Assembly: GCA_947652115.1 (NCBI GenBank)
Contig: OX393571.1
Span: 18,595,379-18,659,378, forward strand
Origin: Blastomussa wellsi
Taxonomy: Eukaryota; Cnidaria; Anthozoa; Scleractinia; Plerogyridae
DNA: 64,000 nucleotides
Reading direction: 5' to 3'
The notes under the pieces are model-generated. The model was not told where the DNA came from. It saw only the letters and a program-made list of their open reading frames with translations, and did not search any database. The position numbers were made by a program, and so were the translations under genes. Numbering within the stretch: the first letter of the stretch is position 1; every line of letters starts with the position of its first letter. Positions 1-11,837 of the stretch are shown here, piece after piece.

Positions 1-37
1 AACTTTTTTAGATAGAATTATAGAAAGATACAGGTTC

Positions 38-185
38 TATGTGGTAAAGCCTATCTCGGTTTCTATAGCATGAAGCGACAGAGAGTATTTCTACTCCCCC
101 CTGGGTGGGATGCTAGTCCATCGCAGGGTTACCCCCAGCATCAAATTCGAAGGCGCCTATTTATACACCTGAGTGGAGAATGGAA
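38..185 (+). repeat. SINE-like dispersed repeat, copy 1
   Basis: This stretch shares recognisable blocks with 18470-18612 (opposite strand) and 54128-54212: a 'gcatgaagcgacag' block, a 'gatgggatgctagt' block, a 'ggttacccccagcat' block and 'tatacacct'. It lies just downstream of the donor of gene A's second vWA exon, so it is probably intronic. I associate this motif combination with a common SINE-like repeat of coral genomes, from general knowledge and not from a search. Confidence 0.5.
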
Positions 186-228
186 CTACGCATCCCACTT
201 CTCTCTGAGTTAAGATAAAATTCCTTAC

Positions 229-505
229 CTTGGCAGACCAATCGTCTCATGCGAGACGCAAGACGATCTGCGATATCGTTAAGGTTAGCTGCAGAAAACT
301 CGACGTTTATGGCATCGTCTGGTTCTGATACAATGCCTTTGAGCTCCGGCAGTCGTTGTGAAGTTTGAGTGTTGGGAATAAGGGCACCAACTATTTTGAC
401 GTTGCGATTTACTTTCAACTGCTTTGCTGTTTTCTCAAGCAAGAATGTGTCCATGATCTCCCCATTCACATCCTTCGCGTTCCCGTCTGAGAATATGACT
501 AGAAT
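229..505 (-). CDS. Gene A exon 7: second half of vWA domain
   Basis: The frame opens after an acceptor ending 'ctcaag' and runs from ILVIFSDG to RLVCQ before a phase-1 donor 'gtaagg'. It holds the conserved FSDG strand and the GALIPNT strand of the vWA fold. The gene B counterpart is 18689-18968, and about two thirds of residues match by eye. Confidence 0.8.
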
Positions 506-3500
506 CTTGAGATCCATTAAGGGTTTTGGAATAAGCAGAAAAAGATTATTGTGAATACCAGGCTTCTGTATTTGATTCTTACTAAGCGCAGTTTATTTCT
601 GATTTTGCAACATATAACCAAAGTCCGACTTCAATAGACCAATCGAGGCCTAGAGATAAATAAATAACAAATAATAAATAATTTCTTTTGTTTTATTCCC
701 CCAAGCCCCGGTGCCATGTTAGAATTTAAATATATTGGAATTGGTCTATTGCTTGACCACTACAAAGTGTCGACACAGCAAAACGTACAATAGCCATGAC
801 TAAAACACACCTTTGCCGTGTTGACGTCTTTTCTATCGCCAGGACGCTTGTCAAACTGTTTTAAGACCATTTTACTCAAGGCGAGATTTAACAGGTTTTC
901 ACCGCTTCCTGTATGGAGGTACTTTGTATCTATGTTACTGCTTGTGTCTGCCGCGTTGTCAAAGCAACTCATTCGTCGAGTCGTAGAGTACGTTGCCAGC
1001 GCAAATTTGTAGTCTTGTGTCTCACTGCCTAGAAGAGTCATCAGTCTCTGCAATACAGTTTTTATGCTTTGAGCTGTCGCTGCGGAAATACCCTGACTGT
1101 CTTGAATCAGAACAAAAACATCCGCCTTGGTCTTGCAAAATTCAACTTCTGTAATAAATTTGAGAAAAATTTGCAATTATAGTGTGGACTCGAGTTGTAT
1201 ACTTATGGAAAGTAATGGCATACAGTATTTTAGATACAATAGCCCATAGAATATAGAATAAGGACTGGAAATAGTATATCATATCGTATTAATATATCAT
1301 TGGACAACCTCAACACCTTTCTGTGTTTCACGTTTCTGTTTTGGAAATGCGACTTTCTTAAAATGAACTTGTGATTTTGAAGACAGCTCTTCTTTTCAAT
1401 GCGGTCGATCCTACTTGAATCTGGCGAGCGGAAAGGCTCATTTCTTGTTGAGTGTGCACCTGTCCCAGGCGCATGAGCGGCGGACAACCTCAACACCTTT
1501 CTGTGTTTCACGTTTCTGTTTTGGAAATGCGACTTTCTTAAAATGAACTTGTGATTTTGAAGACAGCTCTTCTTTTCAATGCGGTCGATCCTACTTGAAT
1601 CTGACGAGCGGAAAGGCTCATTTCTTGTTGAGTGTGCACCTGTCCCACGCGCATGAGCGGCGGACTGAGCTTGACTTAAAGAAAAATCATTAAATAGAAC
1701 CCCTTTCCTGTCGAAAATGTTTCCAATCTTTTTATACACCAAATACATGTTTATTTCAAGAAAGGTAGGGAGCCCTATATACCAACCGTCTGCTAGCTAA
1801 AAAATACTGGAAACAACCTTTCAGTTAGTATTTGAGCTAAAATTCCCAACTACCCGGCCAACTATTGTTCTTCTTTCAGATTGATTCCCTCTCTGGGTGT
1901 ACAAAAAACATTCGCCTTCCATACCCTGGTAGAGCTGTCGTTGCTCTAGGCAACTATTCCCTTTACCCACCCCGAGAAGGGTTGATTTTGTCGCCACCTA
2001 GTCACCACGAAGATTTTGAATTTCGCGCTTGGAAATAAGCTACGCTCTAGTTCTTTCAAACCTTTGTTCTAGTAACAAAAGAGACTGAAAACTGCAAGCA
2101 AATACCCGTAAAAGGAAAGTGACGCCCTGCCATTGTATACCCAAAATTCAAACCCAACGTTTGATATGAGCTTGAAAACAAAATCTAAATTGGGAGTTTT
2201 ACTTTTTATAGTTTCATTTAGAATAATTAGAGTAGCTTTGAGATTGGAATTCAGTTTCCCCTGCTGATAATCATATGGGGTTTTAATAACCTCGGTGTAA
2301 AAACCTGTGACTTTTTTCTTTGTTTTTGAGCTATTGTTTTTCTGTTGCAAACTGTTTTGAGTTCTTTGTTGTCTTGTTCGTTCTTTGTTTTACGTCACTC
2401 GTGAGTTTCACAGGTTTTTACACCGAGGATGAGCCATCATATGGCATCGCCCTACAATGAAAATGTTACCTGCTACATCACATTGTCGATACAAAACGTT
2501 ATTGAAGTCGATTTCATTCTTGTAGTACTTCATACACCGAACCAGCTCCATGTCACACAAACACGTGGCATGCCGGCACTGCTTCTCGTCGGCGTCAGTT
2601 GTATCAGTATAGGCAGTCACTGAAGCTACAATAACAAGTGAACGTAAATAATTCGAAATATATTTACTAGTCGAACAGTCAGGATTGACCGCTAATGAGA
2701 TGCAAGCTCTTTATGACAAGCATCATAAAGTGCCCTCGTTGATAAAAGTTCACCAAAACACACACAGTACTGTCAAATATTAAGTAATGTGAAAATGGAA
2801 AATAACCCCGTGAAATATGAAGCAGTATTTGAACAATATCTGCGTTCAATCCTGGACATAAGAGGTCCCGGGGGCCCCGCCTCCTTATTTTGTTATATTA
2901 TTCCACGCATTCGGCGTCGCACACGACTCCCCACTTAAATTTGCAAACCTCCCCACCCTCCCCCTCCCCCTTAGCTCAAGGTCTGGATCCGCCACTGTCC
3001 AGTATATGCGATATGCGGACACCAAAGACGCACGCAGTGTCCGTTTCATCCGGGTGTCCATATTAAGGGGGCTGTGAGAATGAACGTCACAGAAAACGCA
3101 GCTGTTCTTCTCTGGATTGGCCTTCCGTCCACACTGAAATGGCGTTTTCGTTCACCGAAAAAGAATTTGTTAAGAACGCTCCCCAAAGTGGATAAATTTG
3201 ATGACGCCGGCTATGTGCTTAAGTGTGAACGGCGAAACTGTTTGAAAAGCATTTGGAATTCGTCAGGCTGGTACACAATGGTAGTATTTCATACAAACAA
3301 GCATTCTTTGTGCTATCAAATTACCGTATTTTTTGCCAAAACTCGGCCTTAAAACTCTTAAATTGTTGGGCTCTATTAGACCTATTACATTCTATACTAT
3401 CGTGCGGGTCCCCTCGTGTTGTTTCTGATGTATGTACGTATGCATACTTTGTTCTTGATAAAAATTCTTGTTTTGTGATCTTTACATGAAAGATCATCGT

Positions 3501-6500
3501 GGTATAAACCCAGATTTGACAATTGCAAAAAATAAGGTCTGAAAGTGATTCCATGACCTCTGCGATGGAGTGCTCTAGTAACTGAGCTATCAAGTCAACT
3601 GGGACTGAGCTTTGTCAGCTCGTAATATACAAGCAGATCAAAAAGACAAGCTTATTCGGTAAAAGGTTGTATAATATTCTACTAATTACCTTGCTTATTC
3701 AAAGTTTTTCCTTGGTGTAACAAGATGAAGATATTAAATTAATTGCTAATATGCATATGGAAGTAAGTCCCCCTTCCCCCACCCCCTCCTTGACTCAGCA
3801 AAAAGCCCTGCAAATCTCAGACAAAAAGAAGACCGAAGTGTTTAGACAACGTCCCTTTTATAGCTTCATTGGACCAGTGGTCTGATCATTTGTATCAAAC
3901 TGGTACAGTTTTAACACCAACATCAATTTTTGATTTTCACTTATGGAAATATGCTTTGAGATTATGTTCAAAAAAAGTGTTCTTTTATATATAGAAAACA
4001 AAAAAAGAGGAAGTGAGAAACACGGACAAGCCTTCTGCCAAAAGTATTTGATGACATGTTTCAATATGCTAGACATTCAGCTTACCTGCTGATCTGTACA
4101 TAACCAACTTAACCGGGGAGCTAACGCGACAACGTAATGGCTAAATTAGCTACCCAACTCAATAGCATAAATAATGAACATATATTGTGACTAGTATCTT
4201 TACTTAAATTGTTGGAAAATATGTCTGTATTTTTTAATAAATGCTAAATGGAAATTGTTGTTGTTGTTGTTCTTAAGGTGTGTCATCAATCACCTTGGTA
4301 GTAAAAGGAAGAATATTAGGGCTTTTAGGGCTGCCACTGCCCGGGTGAAATGCATTTGGGTAAATCAGATTTTTTGGGGGCAGCAAAAGAAAATTTGGGC
4401 AAGGCAACGTGAGAGAATTTTTTGGGCAAATGCTTCAACGCCCCCCCCCCCCCCCCCCCCCTGGCAAAAAGTTTCCCGTACGCCAATGGTGAAATGTTCA
4501 TTAACAGTGACCTAAAAATGAAAAGCAAAATATAATCTACAGAATATACATTACAAAACTTAAAATTGGTCTTAAAATGAATGATTTAAAAAGAATTCGA
4601 AGGAGTAACAAAACATGTTGCTTCACGTTGGAACAATGGGTGTGATAATAAGGCGTAACGAGAACAAAAGAAATACAAATACAAATTATAATAATTCTGC
4701 CATCTTACTTCCCAGTTCTTGGCAGAAAACCAAAAACTACCCTAAAAGTCGTTCTAAAAAAAAGTCCGCATTCCTGGCATTAACAGTAAAGTCATCAAAA
4801 AAGTCTGCATTCCCGTGAGGGTATCACTTGCTCTTTTTTTCCCTTTATAGAGTAATTTTTTTCTCACAAACAAAAAATAATAAGTGCTGAAAAAACTTAC
4901 CGCACTTTAAAGTGTTTTTGTTGTACTTGAATTTCTTTTTCATAATCTCACTACTGTTCCTAACAGCACACCTATCCGCACTTTCGTCTAGCTGATCTTC
5001 GCAAAAATCATGGACTTTGCAGCAGCTAAAAAAAATTGCAAAACGAATAATGAGCATTAACAAGCAACAAAAGAGAAACAGAAAAGACGAGTGACACAAT
5101 CAAAATGTAAGAAGGAAAGGCATATTGCAGTCGATTACTTTTCTGCGCCGCGTTGCGAAGTTCGTTGGGGAAAAGGCCACTTTCGCTACATTAAATAAAA
5201 TTGAGCTTGATAGCGAGGCCTCGAGGACAAAAACAAAAGAAATTAAAAAACATGCCTTTTTATTTTCTTTGTTTGTGTCTTCTAGACCTCACTACCAGTG
5301 GCCTTTTGCAGGGTGCTTCGTTACGAAATAGACAATTACGAACTTCAAAACAAAGTTCCCAACTTTGACCGGCCCGAACTTCGCAACTTTGTTAGTTAAA
5401 CACAGGCGAAAAAACAGCCGTTGCTCGAAAGTCATGGCGATGTCTGAACTTGACTGTTTTTATGGCATATTTGAGAGGAAACTGGATGGTGCCTCAGTAA
5501 AAAAAATGAACAAACGTTACAATTTAATTGCGAGCCGTGCTTCTTGAGATAAATCCAAGTCTTCCATGCTGAATCGCAATGAAAAAGTACAAAAATCGTC
5601 TTCACCAGATTAGCCGTTGAGGAAATATTTGAAGCGAGTGGCATGTTATTTTCCAAAGGAATGTCAACACCCTTTCGCACGAGCAATCATGAAGGTCAAT
5701 GATGTTGAATTGTCAGAACTGATGTCACCTGCAATTCGCCACTTTCACATCGCCCACAATACACCTTGTCTGCCTCCCCCCCCCCCCAAAAAAAAAGGAG
5801 GAGAAATAGGAAAAAAGGTTATGTTGGGGGGAGCAAGGTGTTTTATGGGAAATGTGGAAATGGCGAATGATAACTAAGCTTTATTCCGTGGCAACAATTC
5901 AATGGTGCAGATTATTATTAGATTATCAGATTATTATTACCGTAAATTCATCAAAATAGGCCTTCGCTTTGCTACCGCCGCAGCAATACCAGAAGTACAA
6001 AACTGATTTATGTTTAGCGAGCGGTTAACATGGCGCGACAGCAAGTCTGGCTGTGTCGGAACCCATTGAGTTAGGTCGATTATGTCTTAGCCAATGGGTG
6101 ATACGTGTAGCGCATACTGAAACAATCTATTCCAACACTGAACAGAACGGGAAATTATTTATTATTTTGAATATCATATCAATTCAATCAAACTTTCCTT
6201 CAAGTATTGATGTCCACTTTTTTATGTTCTCTTTTTCTGTGTGTTTGTTCTCTGTGTCTAAAGTATTGAAATATTATGAAAAAAACAATAAAATACAAAA
6301 ATATATGGCCATTTGTAAGGCAAAAGGAACAGACACAAACTTGCAAACAAAGAGGAAAACTGTTTAAATTCGGTCAGGTTCTATTCGGCTGTAAAAGATT
6401 CATAACATTTTGCTGACAAATTCTATAGATTCGTCTAAGCCTGGTTGTCTTTAAGAATGATTCCGAGATTACCTTTTTAAGAGTTAAATGATATTAGTAA

Positions 6501-9204
6501 TTTTTAATCGCCATGTCTTTGTGGTCAATTGTATTAATTTCAGTTTGTATTGCTTCTTTAACTATTTGTTCATGCTTCAGGGTGCAATATCGAGTTATGG
6601 TATTTTTCTAGGTCTGGGGAACCGAGAACGGCTCTAACTTCATGAGTACTCTCAAACATTTCCAAGAGCACCATTAAGTCGATATTGCCAGCACGAACCA
6701 ATTGTTTAGTAACATTGCTGATGGAAATTTACATCACAATTCTGCTCTAAATCTTGCGCGAGAAATCAGGTTTCTGGCGAAGCGATTTGCTTAAGCTTAG
6801 TTCCCACTAGCGACATAAGGACAATAATCATAATCATAAGCACGAACATAACGCTGTTATGTCCTTATGTCTTAGTGAGAACGTCCAGAAACATAATCAT
6901 AAAAGCGCCCTTATGATCGACATAATCACATCATAAGAAAATGATTGATCATCTTCTTATGATTATGAATATGTCTGTGACTATGACTATGTTGCTTTTA
7001 TTTGTAATGGGAACGCGAAAATCATAACGACATCATTCATTTCAAGATGGCGTTCAGCTTGGAATACCGTTTTTTAAGTTTTAGCGCGGCCGTTCCCACT
7101 AGAACGTAAGAAGCTTATGTTTATATTTATGATTATGATTATGCTTATGATCCTTATGTCGCTAGTGGGAACTAAGCATTAGGCTGTCAGTCAGATTTAG
7201 CTTGCACTATTGGATTTTTGTGCATGCTGAACGACAGTATACTGAATTTCACTGTGTGGCTCTGTCAGCTATGTTACAATATGTATTTAATTTGTTATTG
7301 TCGTTATGGATGTCTATGTAAACAATTTTTGTTTGGACCAGTGTAATAAGCTATACCTGCGTAATTCCGATTTATTCAGTTTACGAAATAAACCAAAAAA
7401 TATAAAGCGATGTCTGCATAACGACATAAGCACGGGCATAAGAACAACAAACACACTTGTTTTTCTTGTGTCCGTTTTTGTTGTGCTTGTGCTTATGTCG
7501 TTATGCTTATGCTCAAGTGAAAACCAGCCTTAAGAACTGAACGGAGGATATTTCTACTTAATGTCTATTTAACAAAAGGAGTCCATGTTGCCGTGCTTCT
7601 GTTCAGTAATAGATCACTGATGACATCAAAATGTGGTAAGAACCAAAACGTCACCACTGCGTGTGACCTTAAATAGATCATAGGTAGGAACCAACCAAAA
7701 TGCGAATATAAGTGCATGGGCTTATTATATTATACCATTTTGAAGTGCAGGGTAGAGAGAACGGTGATACTTACAAATCAATGTTGTCCACAACTTTGCC
7801 TTGTGAACGTAGACCACACCAGCAGCCGTAAGTGTAAAGACGATCCACTTCAGCCGACGTTTTACCCGTCTCACGCATCAGAATGCTATGCACAAGAAGG
7901 TTTTTTGGTGTTTTGTCGTAAGTGAACCTCTTCTCTACTTTCTTGTCTGAAAAACATAGTTTACAAACTGTCGAATTATCGCAGGGTTTGGACTCTTTGA
8001 TATGGCTGTTCTTTTATGGCATTAACAAATTAAGAGCAATGGCTAGGAAAAATTAATATCCAAAGATCAAGAGAGATTCCCGAGTTATCATTTATTTAGG
8101 ATCCGGAGAATACGGCTGCTTTGATACTAAATTTTCTTGGTCTCGAACATGACCGATGGTAGCCCACTACCTCTCGGAACGAGACATGCTACTGGTTCTG
8201 AAACAACAGATGAAACGTCACAACAATGCCTCCGAGTCTAACCCAAGGGAGAGGTAGTGCGATGGTAAGCTGCAGACAAGCAATTTAATCACTGTAACTT
8301 CGCCGAGCTAAAGAGCACCGCGATTAGCTTAAGGAAACATTCTGGTTTACCTAATAACTCATCAGCTAAGCCAAACAGCTAAATCCCAAATGGCTAGCTC
8401 TAAGGAATTGTAAGGGCTAACATGTCATGACATGACGTGGGCATTTGGCTCGGAAATTCACTCCGCGGGCTCAGATTTGATTCGATCAACTGGTTCAACA
8501 CGTTGGCAAAGCAAACCTCCCAGATGAAGATGGTAAATTTTAGGCTCCGTAATATAATGAGAAAAGTTGCCTACGTAGAAGGCGTCAAAAATGACCATAT
8601 CTCGCTCAAGAACTGCTTTATTATGTTTTGGTGTAATACCTAATGCCCAATCTTCTTTGTGCTGTTTGGTTAGCGTTTAAGAGAAGAGTTTATAATGATG
8701 AATTTTGGATGAAATTCAAGACTTCGACTGCGAAAAGCGACAGCAGAATAAACTATGTTTTCAATGTAGAAATACCATAACAATGATGGTTTACGAAACT
8801 TTAGGTCAAACTCAAACTTACCCTGGCTTGCACAAACAATCACAACTTACCGGTTATCAGGTCGGTTTCGTTAAGTCCATCATGCACAACAGATGATGCT
8901 TGGCCTTAAAAAGAACACGTTTTAATCATTAAAATTTTTTTAATACCATTGACCACAAAGAATAACACAAAGCAAAACTGTACAATAAGTAGAAAAACAA
9001 AGGGTGACGAGAACAAGAATAATATATATTTTGCCTTGAAAAGATTTTAATGTGACTGTTCCAAATTTGTGTGATACCTTATTTCCTTTTCATTCTGTTT
9101 ATCTTTATCAGGTTTATCAAAACTATTATTAAAAGCAGGTTACCAAAGCTCAAACACATTAGAAGTGTTGCCCATCCCACAAACACGACGAATGCAATGT
9201 TCAT
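229..9204 (-). CDS. Gene A: secreted PLA2-vWA fusion protein (3' end outside window)
   Basis: Predicted spliced gene with coding exons at 9144-9204, 8851-8904, 7775-7946, 4901-5025, 2470-2625, 811-1148 and 229-505. In order they encode a signal peptide, a short linker, a secretory phospholipase A2 domain over three exons, and a vWA domain over two exons. PLA2 marks are the calcium-loop cysteines (YGCWCG), the catalytic helix CCKVHDFC and the C-terminal CRHATCLCD. vWA marks are a first strand ending VLIQDSQG and the later strand ILVIFSDG. Intron phases run 1, 1, 2, 1, 1, 0, 1, exactly as in gene B at 17423-24656, which strongly supports the model. PLA2 enzymes hydrolyse the sn-2 ester of glycerophospholipids, and vWA domains usually bind proteins. 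The last visible donor is phase 1, so the gene continues past position 1; by analogy with gene B the missing part should be PLAT-like. Catalysis is uncertain because calcium-loop and Tyr52 positions deviate from consensus. Venom, digestion, defence and matrix roles cannot be told apart from sequence. Confidence 0.8.
811..1148 (-). CDS. Gene A exon 6: first half of vWA domain
   Basis: Enters in phase 1 after the acceptor 'tttattacag' and leaves in phase 0 at 'gtgtgt'. It begins with an FCKTKADVF strand and contains DSQGI where a canonical MIDAS motif would read DxSxS. The gene B counterpart is 19177-19517. Confidence 0.8.
1302..1661. repeat. 180-bp tandem duplication, two units
   Basis: Two head-to-tail copies of a 180-bp unit (1302-1481 and 1482-1661) differ at about 2 positions, so the duplication is recent. 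It lies in the gene A intron between the last PLA2 exon and the vWA exons. A 172-codon frame runs through it on the minus strand because 180 is divisible by three, but no domain is visible. Confidence 0.9.
2291..2427. mobile_element. Short MITE with CTCGGTGTAAAAACC ends
   Basis: Terminal inverted repeats of about 20 bp start CTCGGTGTAAAAACCTGTGA and end with the complement. The element is 137 bp and only about 43 bp past the donor of gene A exon 5. A relative lies at 23676-23790 in an intron of gene B. No clear target-site duplication was found. Confidence 0.7.
2470..2625 (-). CDS. Gene A exon 5: C-terminal PLA2 segment
   Basis: Enters in phase 1 after 'attgtag' and leaves in phase 1 at 'gtaaca'. 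CRHATCLCD matches the PLA2 helix whose Asp (Asp99 of classical numbering) supports the catalytic His; the following residues MELVRCMKYY end the domain. The gene B counterpart is 20045-20212. Confidence 0.8.
2626..4900. other. Gene A intron, no gene seen
   Basis: This 2.3-kb intron separates exons 4 and 5. It contains a C-rich segment 'ggtctggatccgccactg' near 2983-3000 that resembles the end of the small transposon at 31718-31878, and a 21-base C homopolymer at 4441-4461. The scattered short open frames carry no recognisable domain. Confidence 0.6.
4901..5025 (-). CDS. Gene A exon 4: PLA2 catalytic helix
   Basis: Enters in phase 2 after a long T-tract acceptor and leaves in phase 1 at 'gtaagt'. 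CCKVHDFCEDQ holds the His48-Asp49 pair of secretory PLA2. The residue at the usual Tyr52 position is Glu. The gene B counterpart is 21849-21964. Confidence 0.85.
6796..7176. mobile_element. MITE with CTTAGTTCCCACTAG ends
   Basis: The ends are inverted repeats of at least 25 bp (CTTAGTTCCCACTAGCGACA inward on the left; its complement on the right), and the interior is rich in 'ataatcataa/ttatgattat' palindromes. It is 381 bp, has no coding capacity, and lies in the large gene A intron between exons 3 and 4. Confidence 0.8.
7430..7507. repeat. Imperfect foldback related to the 6796-7176 MITE
   Basis: Left arm 'cataacgacataagcac' pairs with right arm 'gtgcttatgtcgttatg'. The composition matches the neighbouring MITE, so this is probably a decayed or related copy. 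Confidence 0.6.
7775..7946 (-). CDS. Gene A exon 3: N-terminal PLA2 segment and calcium loop
   Basis: Enters in phase 1 after 'tgtttttcag' and leaves in phase 2 at 'gtaagt'. YGCWCGLRSQGKVVDNID matches the PLA2 calcium loop, but Arg and Ser replace the usual Gly-Gly after the CGx triplet. The gene B counterpart is 23115-23280. Confidence 0.85.
8851..8904 (-). CDS. Gene A exon 2: short linker exon
   Basis: A 54-bp phase 1-1 exon between the signal peptide and PLA2 domain. It ends LNETDLIT, and gene B exon 2 (23420-23473, same length and phase) ends LNETSLIA. This match is the main reason to call so short an exon. Confidence 0.75.
9144..9204 (-). CDS. Gene A exon 1: signal peptide
   Basis: The ATG at 9204 lies 6 bases into the exon, after the acceptor 'ttcttttcacag'. 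Its 20 hydrophobic residues (MNIAFVVFVGWATLLMCLSF) end at a phase-1 donor 'gtaacc'. Gene B exon 1 (24596-24656) has the same length, acceptor and GWA core, which fixes the start. Confidence 0.8.
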
Positions 9205-10181
9205 CACTGACCTGTGAAAAGAAGACACGATAATATTAAGTGCAAGTTACGTTTTAACTTGTGATGCACACAGGTTTCAGATCAACGTTGTTATACGATT
9301 CCCAAACACGGCACAAAAAGTTGACTTTGTAATTTACATTTAATGTGAGATAAAAATGGATGACGAAATTTTAAAAAAGATGTCGTTGGTAGAGAAGTTC
9401 TTTCTTATCGTCCATGACAGTCTTTTCTTGTGATCAAAAGGCACTTTTGGCAAGAGTAGCGAGAAGTCACATTTAATAGTATCTTTCCCATATCTTTAGT
9501 AAGCGTCAAAGGCTACCATTTGTGATCAACATCATAGACCTCCACTGCCGCAATCAGATATGTGAAATGTTTCCTTTATACGACCATTGCCACCTCTATT
9601 CCCGATTCAAAGGAATTCGTCAAAGCCAAGAAAGCCAACCTCTTGTGCCTTTTGAGTTTCAGGCAAAAGCTATGGTCATTTCGGATTAAACGGCCAAATG
9701 CAATGGTAGTCATTTTCAGCCAAATATTAAAAGGTTGATTCTTAGAATCTTAATTACTGGTTGGGATTCTTTCTCTAAAGAACTACGTTAAACATTTAAT
9801 ATTTGTTTCTTTGACTAATAATTTCAACGTCCAAAAGTATTTGTGTCCTGTAGTTTATATCGAACAGCTTCGCACATTTATCGCTTATTATTTATTACAA
9901 TTCAGCTATAATTTACAGCATTAAAACAACAATTTACTTTCAGTATGAAAACACCACTGTTTAGTTTGTGCCAATAATTATAAAAGTGAAACAAAATCAT
10001 AATCAGTGTCAAGCAGCGATTTTAACATAAAAACAGATTATTCGCACTTTTTAAATGTAGAATTTCAGCAAAAAAAACTGATTCTTCTCTTAGAGTTCTG
10101 GATAAATGTTATTTTGACTTAAATACTAAAAAAGAAGAGAACATATCAGTCATAAAAGAACAAAATAAGGTAATAACTTAC

Positions 10182-10255
10182 GCTGGAAAAGAGACAATAG
10201 TTTGTTTTCTGAGTCTTCCTAAAGCGAAGTGTTCTTCTTGGCGTCTAATGCCAGT
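10182..10255 (-). other. Probable 5' UTR exon of gene A
   Basis: A strong donor ('ccagc' followed by gtaagttat) reads on the minus strand at 10181-10182. The first coding exon has an acceptor just upstream of its ATG, so an untranslated exon is needed upstream. The right end is an estimate from the TATA-like element at 10281-10290. Confidence 0.35.
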
Positions 10256-10280
10256 TCACAGTTCACAGAATAGTGAACTG

Positions 10281-10290
10281 AATTATAAAG
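10281..10290 (-). promoter_or_regulatory. TATA-like element, gene A promoter candidate
   Basis: On the minus strand this reads CTTTATAATT, about 30 bases before the proposed 5' UTR exon. The call rests on spacing only. Confidence 0.25.
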
Positions 10291-10299
10291 CAAGTGACT

Positions 10300-11560
10300 G
10301 TCATTAGCTCAGCAGATTTAAAATTTTTATAAGATGAAATGTAAATAGACATTTATGGGACAAAGTTCAACCTGCATATGAAGGCAGAATGATGTAACAA
10401 GAGAAATTTTTGAGGAGCCCGCATTTTGTCAATAAATTCTTAACCTATTATGTAAAATTAAGAGTATTATGACATTCATATCCAGAATAGCCTAAATGAA
10501 CCAACCTTAAGCCGACAAAAAGAATTGACGAAAATCTGAGTTTGATCCAGAGTTTGCAACATAAACGTCATTTATGGTTTCATTCATTTTATCTGAGGCA
10601 AAGTCAGCTACTTCGGCTTTTAGTGTGGAAAAGTCTTTATTGCTTTCACCTGAGGTTAATTTTATGCATCCGTTTCGAGATCCTAATTTCGATTTCATTG
10701 AAGACGCAGGAACTGGCTGAAAAGAAATCTGAACTTAGGGACCAATTTATTGAGAAGACATCTGTTTAGAAACAAGTTGTCAGGCTCATTGGCGTACGGG
10801 CAGCTTCGGACTTGAGGGGTGGGTAAGGGGGGAGGGGGCTGTGAAGCCCTCTTAGAAACAATTACACAATTCCCGAATGTGAAACCGGTATACAATTTTT
10901 GTTGCCCGAAACCCCCCAACCCACCCCACCCCCGGCTCGCACGCCTACGCTTAGGTCACACTTAGCCAGTATACTGTTGATCATACAAAGCTTGATAGCA
11001 TAATCTTATAGAGTGAATATATAAGAGAAACCAAAAATAGCACATTTTTCTTTACGATTATGTTATTTTTCAGATTAATCCCATTCATTAGTTTTTCTTT
11101 CCTAAGACTCAATAACTTCTGCTGGATGAATTCCGAGGAGGAAACTCTCGCAAAGGTGCAGGCAGAATATGCCAGAATTACTAGCCAGCAGCGTTTATTG
11201 AAGCGTAGTCTTGCCCAACAGCGTGGCTGAATTCCGACGAGAAATAGCGATTGTTATGCTCTCAAAGGCGCAGGCAGAATATGCCATTTATTGAAGCGTA
11301 GTCTTGTCCAACAGCATGAAGACATTACCCTGGTTTGTTAATCTGAAAACGTTATAAACTGGTGCTCAATTTAAGATGTTTTGTTTAAACGACTATTGCC
11401 TTGACATATCGCTCGCTTTATTAGCTTTTCCTGCCTTGGAAATTCTGCTGACAGAAATCCGAGCAGAATAGCTAATTTCACCACTCACAGGCCGGGCAGG
11501 CAGAAGTTGCCATTTTACGACGGAAAAGAACTAAACAAATAGTCATCTGTGAAAAATCCA
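10300..11560. other. Divergent intergenic region, gene A to CTLD1
   Basis: Separates the 5' ends of gene A (minus) and CTLD1 (plus), so both promoters should lie here. At about 11125-11320 two 'gaattccga...gaga...aggcgcaggcagaatatgcca' blocks are locally duplicated. No coding region was recognised. Confidence 0.5.
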
Positions 11561-11837
11561 TAGTGAACACAAGACGTTCCTAGGTGCCTTTGTCTGAGGT
11601 AATATAAATTTCTTTACTACCTTCACTTTACAACTGTAGTCTTTTCAAGCCTAAAAGTCAAGGTGCGTTAATCTGCCAACGTAAGTTAACACCTTTAATC
11701 TAAATATTTTTATAACAATATATTGAGGATCTGTCCTTGGTATCTATGGAGAAACTTGAAACTGTTTATTTTAAAACTTGAAGGATGGGTAAGAGAAGCA
11801 GCTATATATTTTCTAATTTTAGCTTGATCTGTTTCAG

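Noticed and set aside
1230..1748. A 172-codon minus-strand open frame
   Set aside because: It consists mostly of the 180-bp tandem duplication and shows no domain, signal peptide or splice logic.
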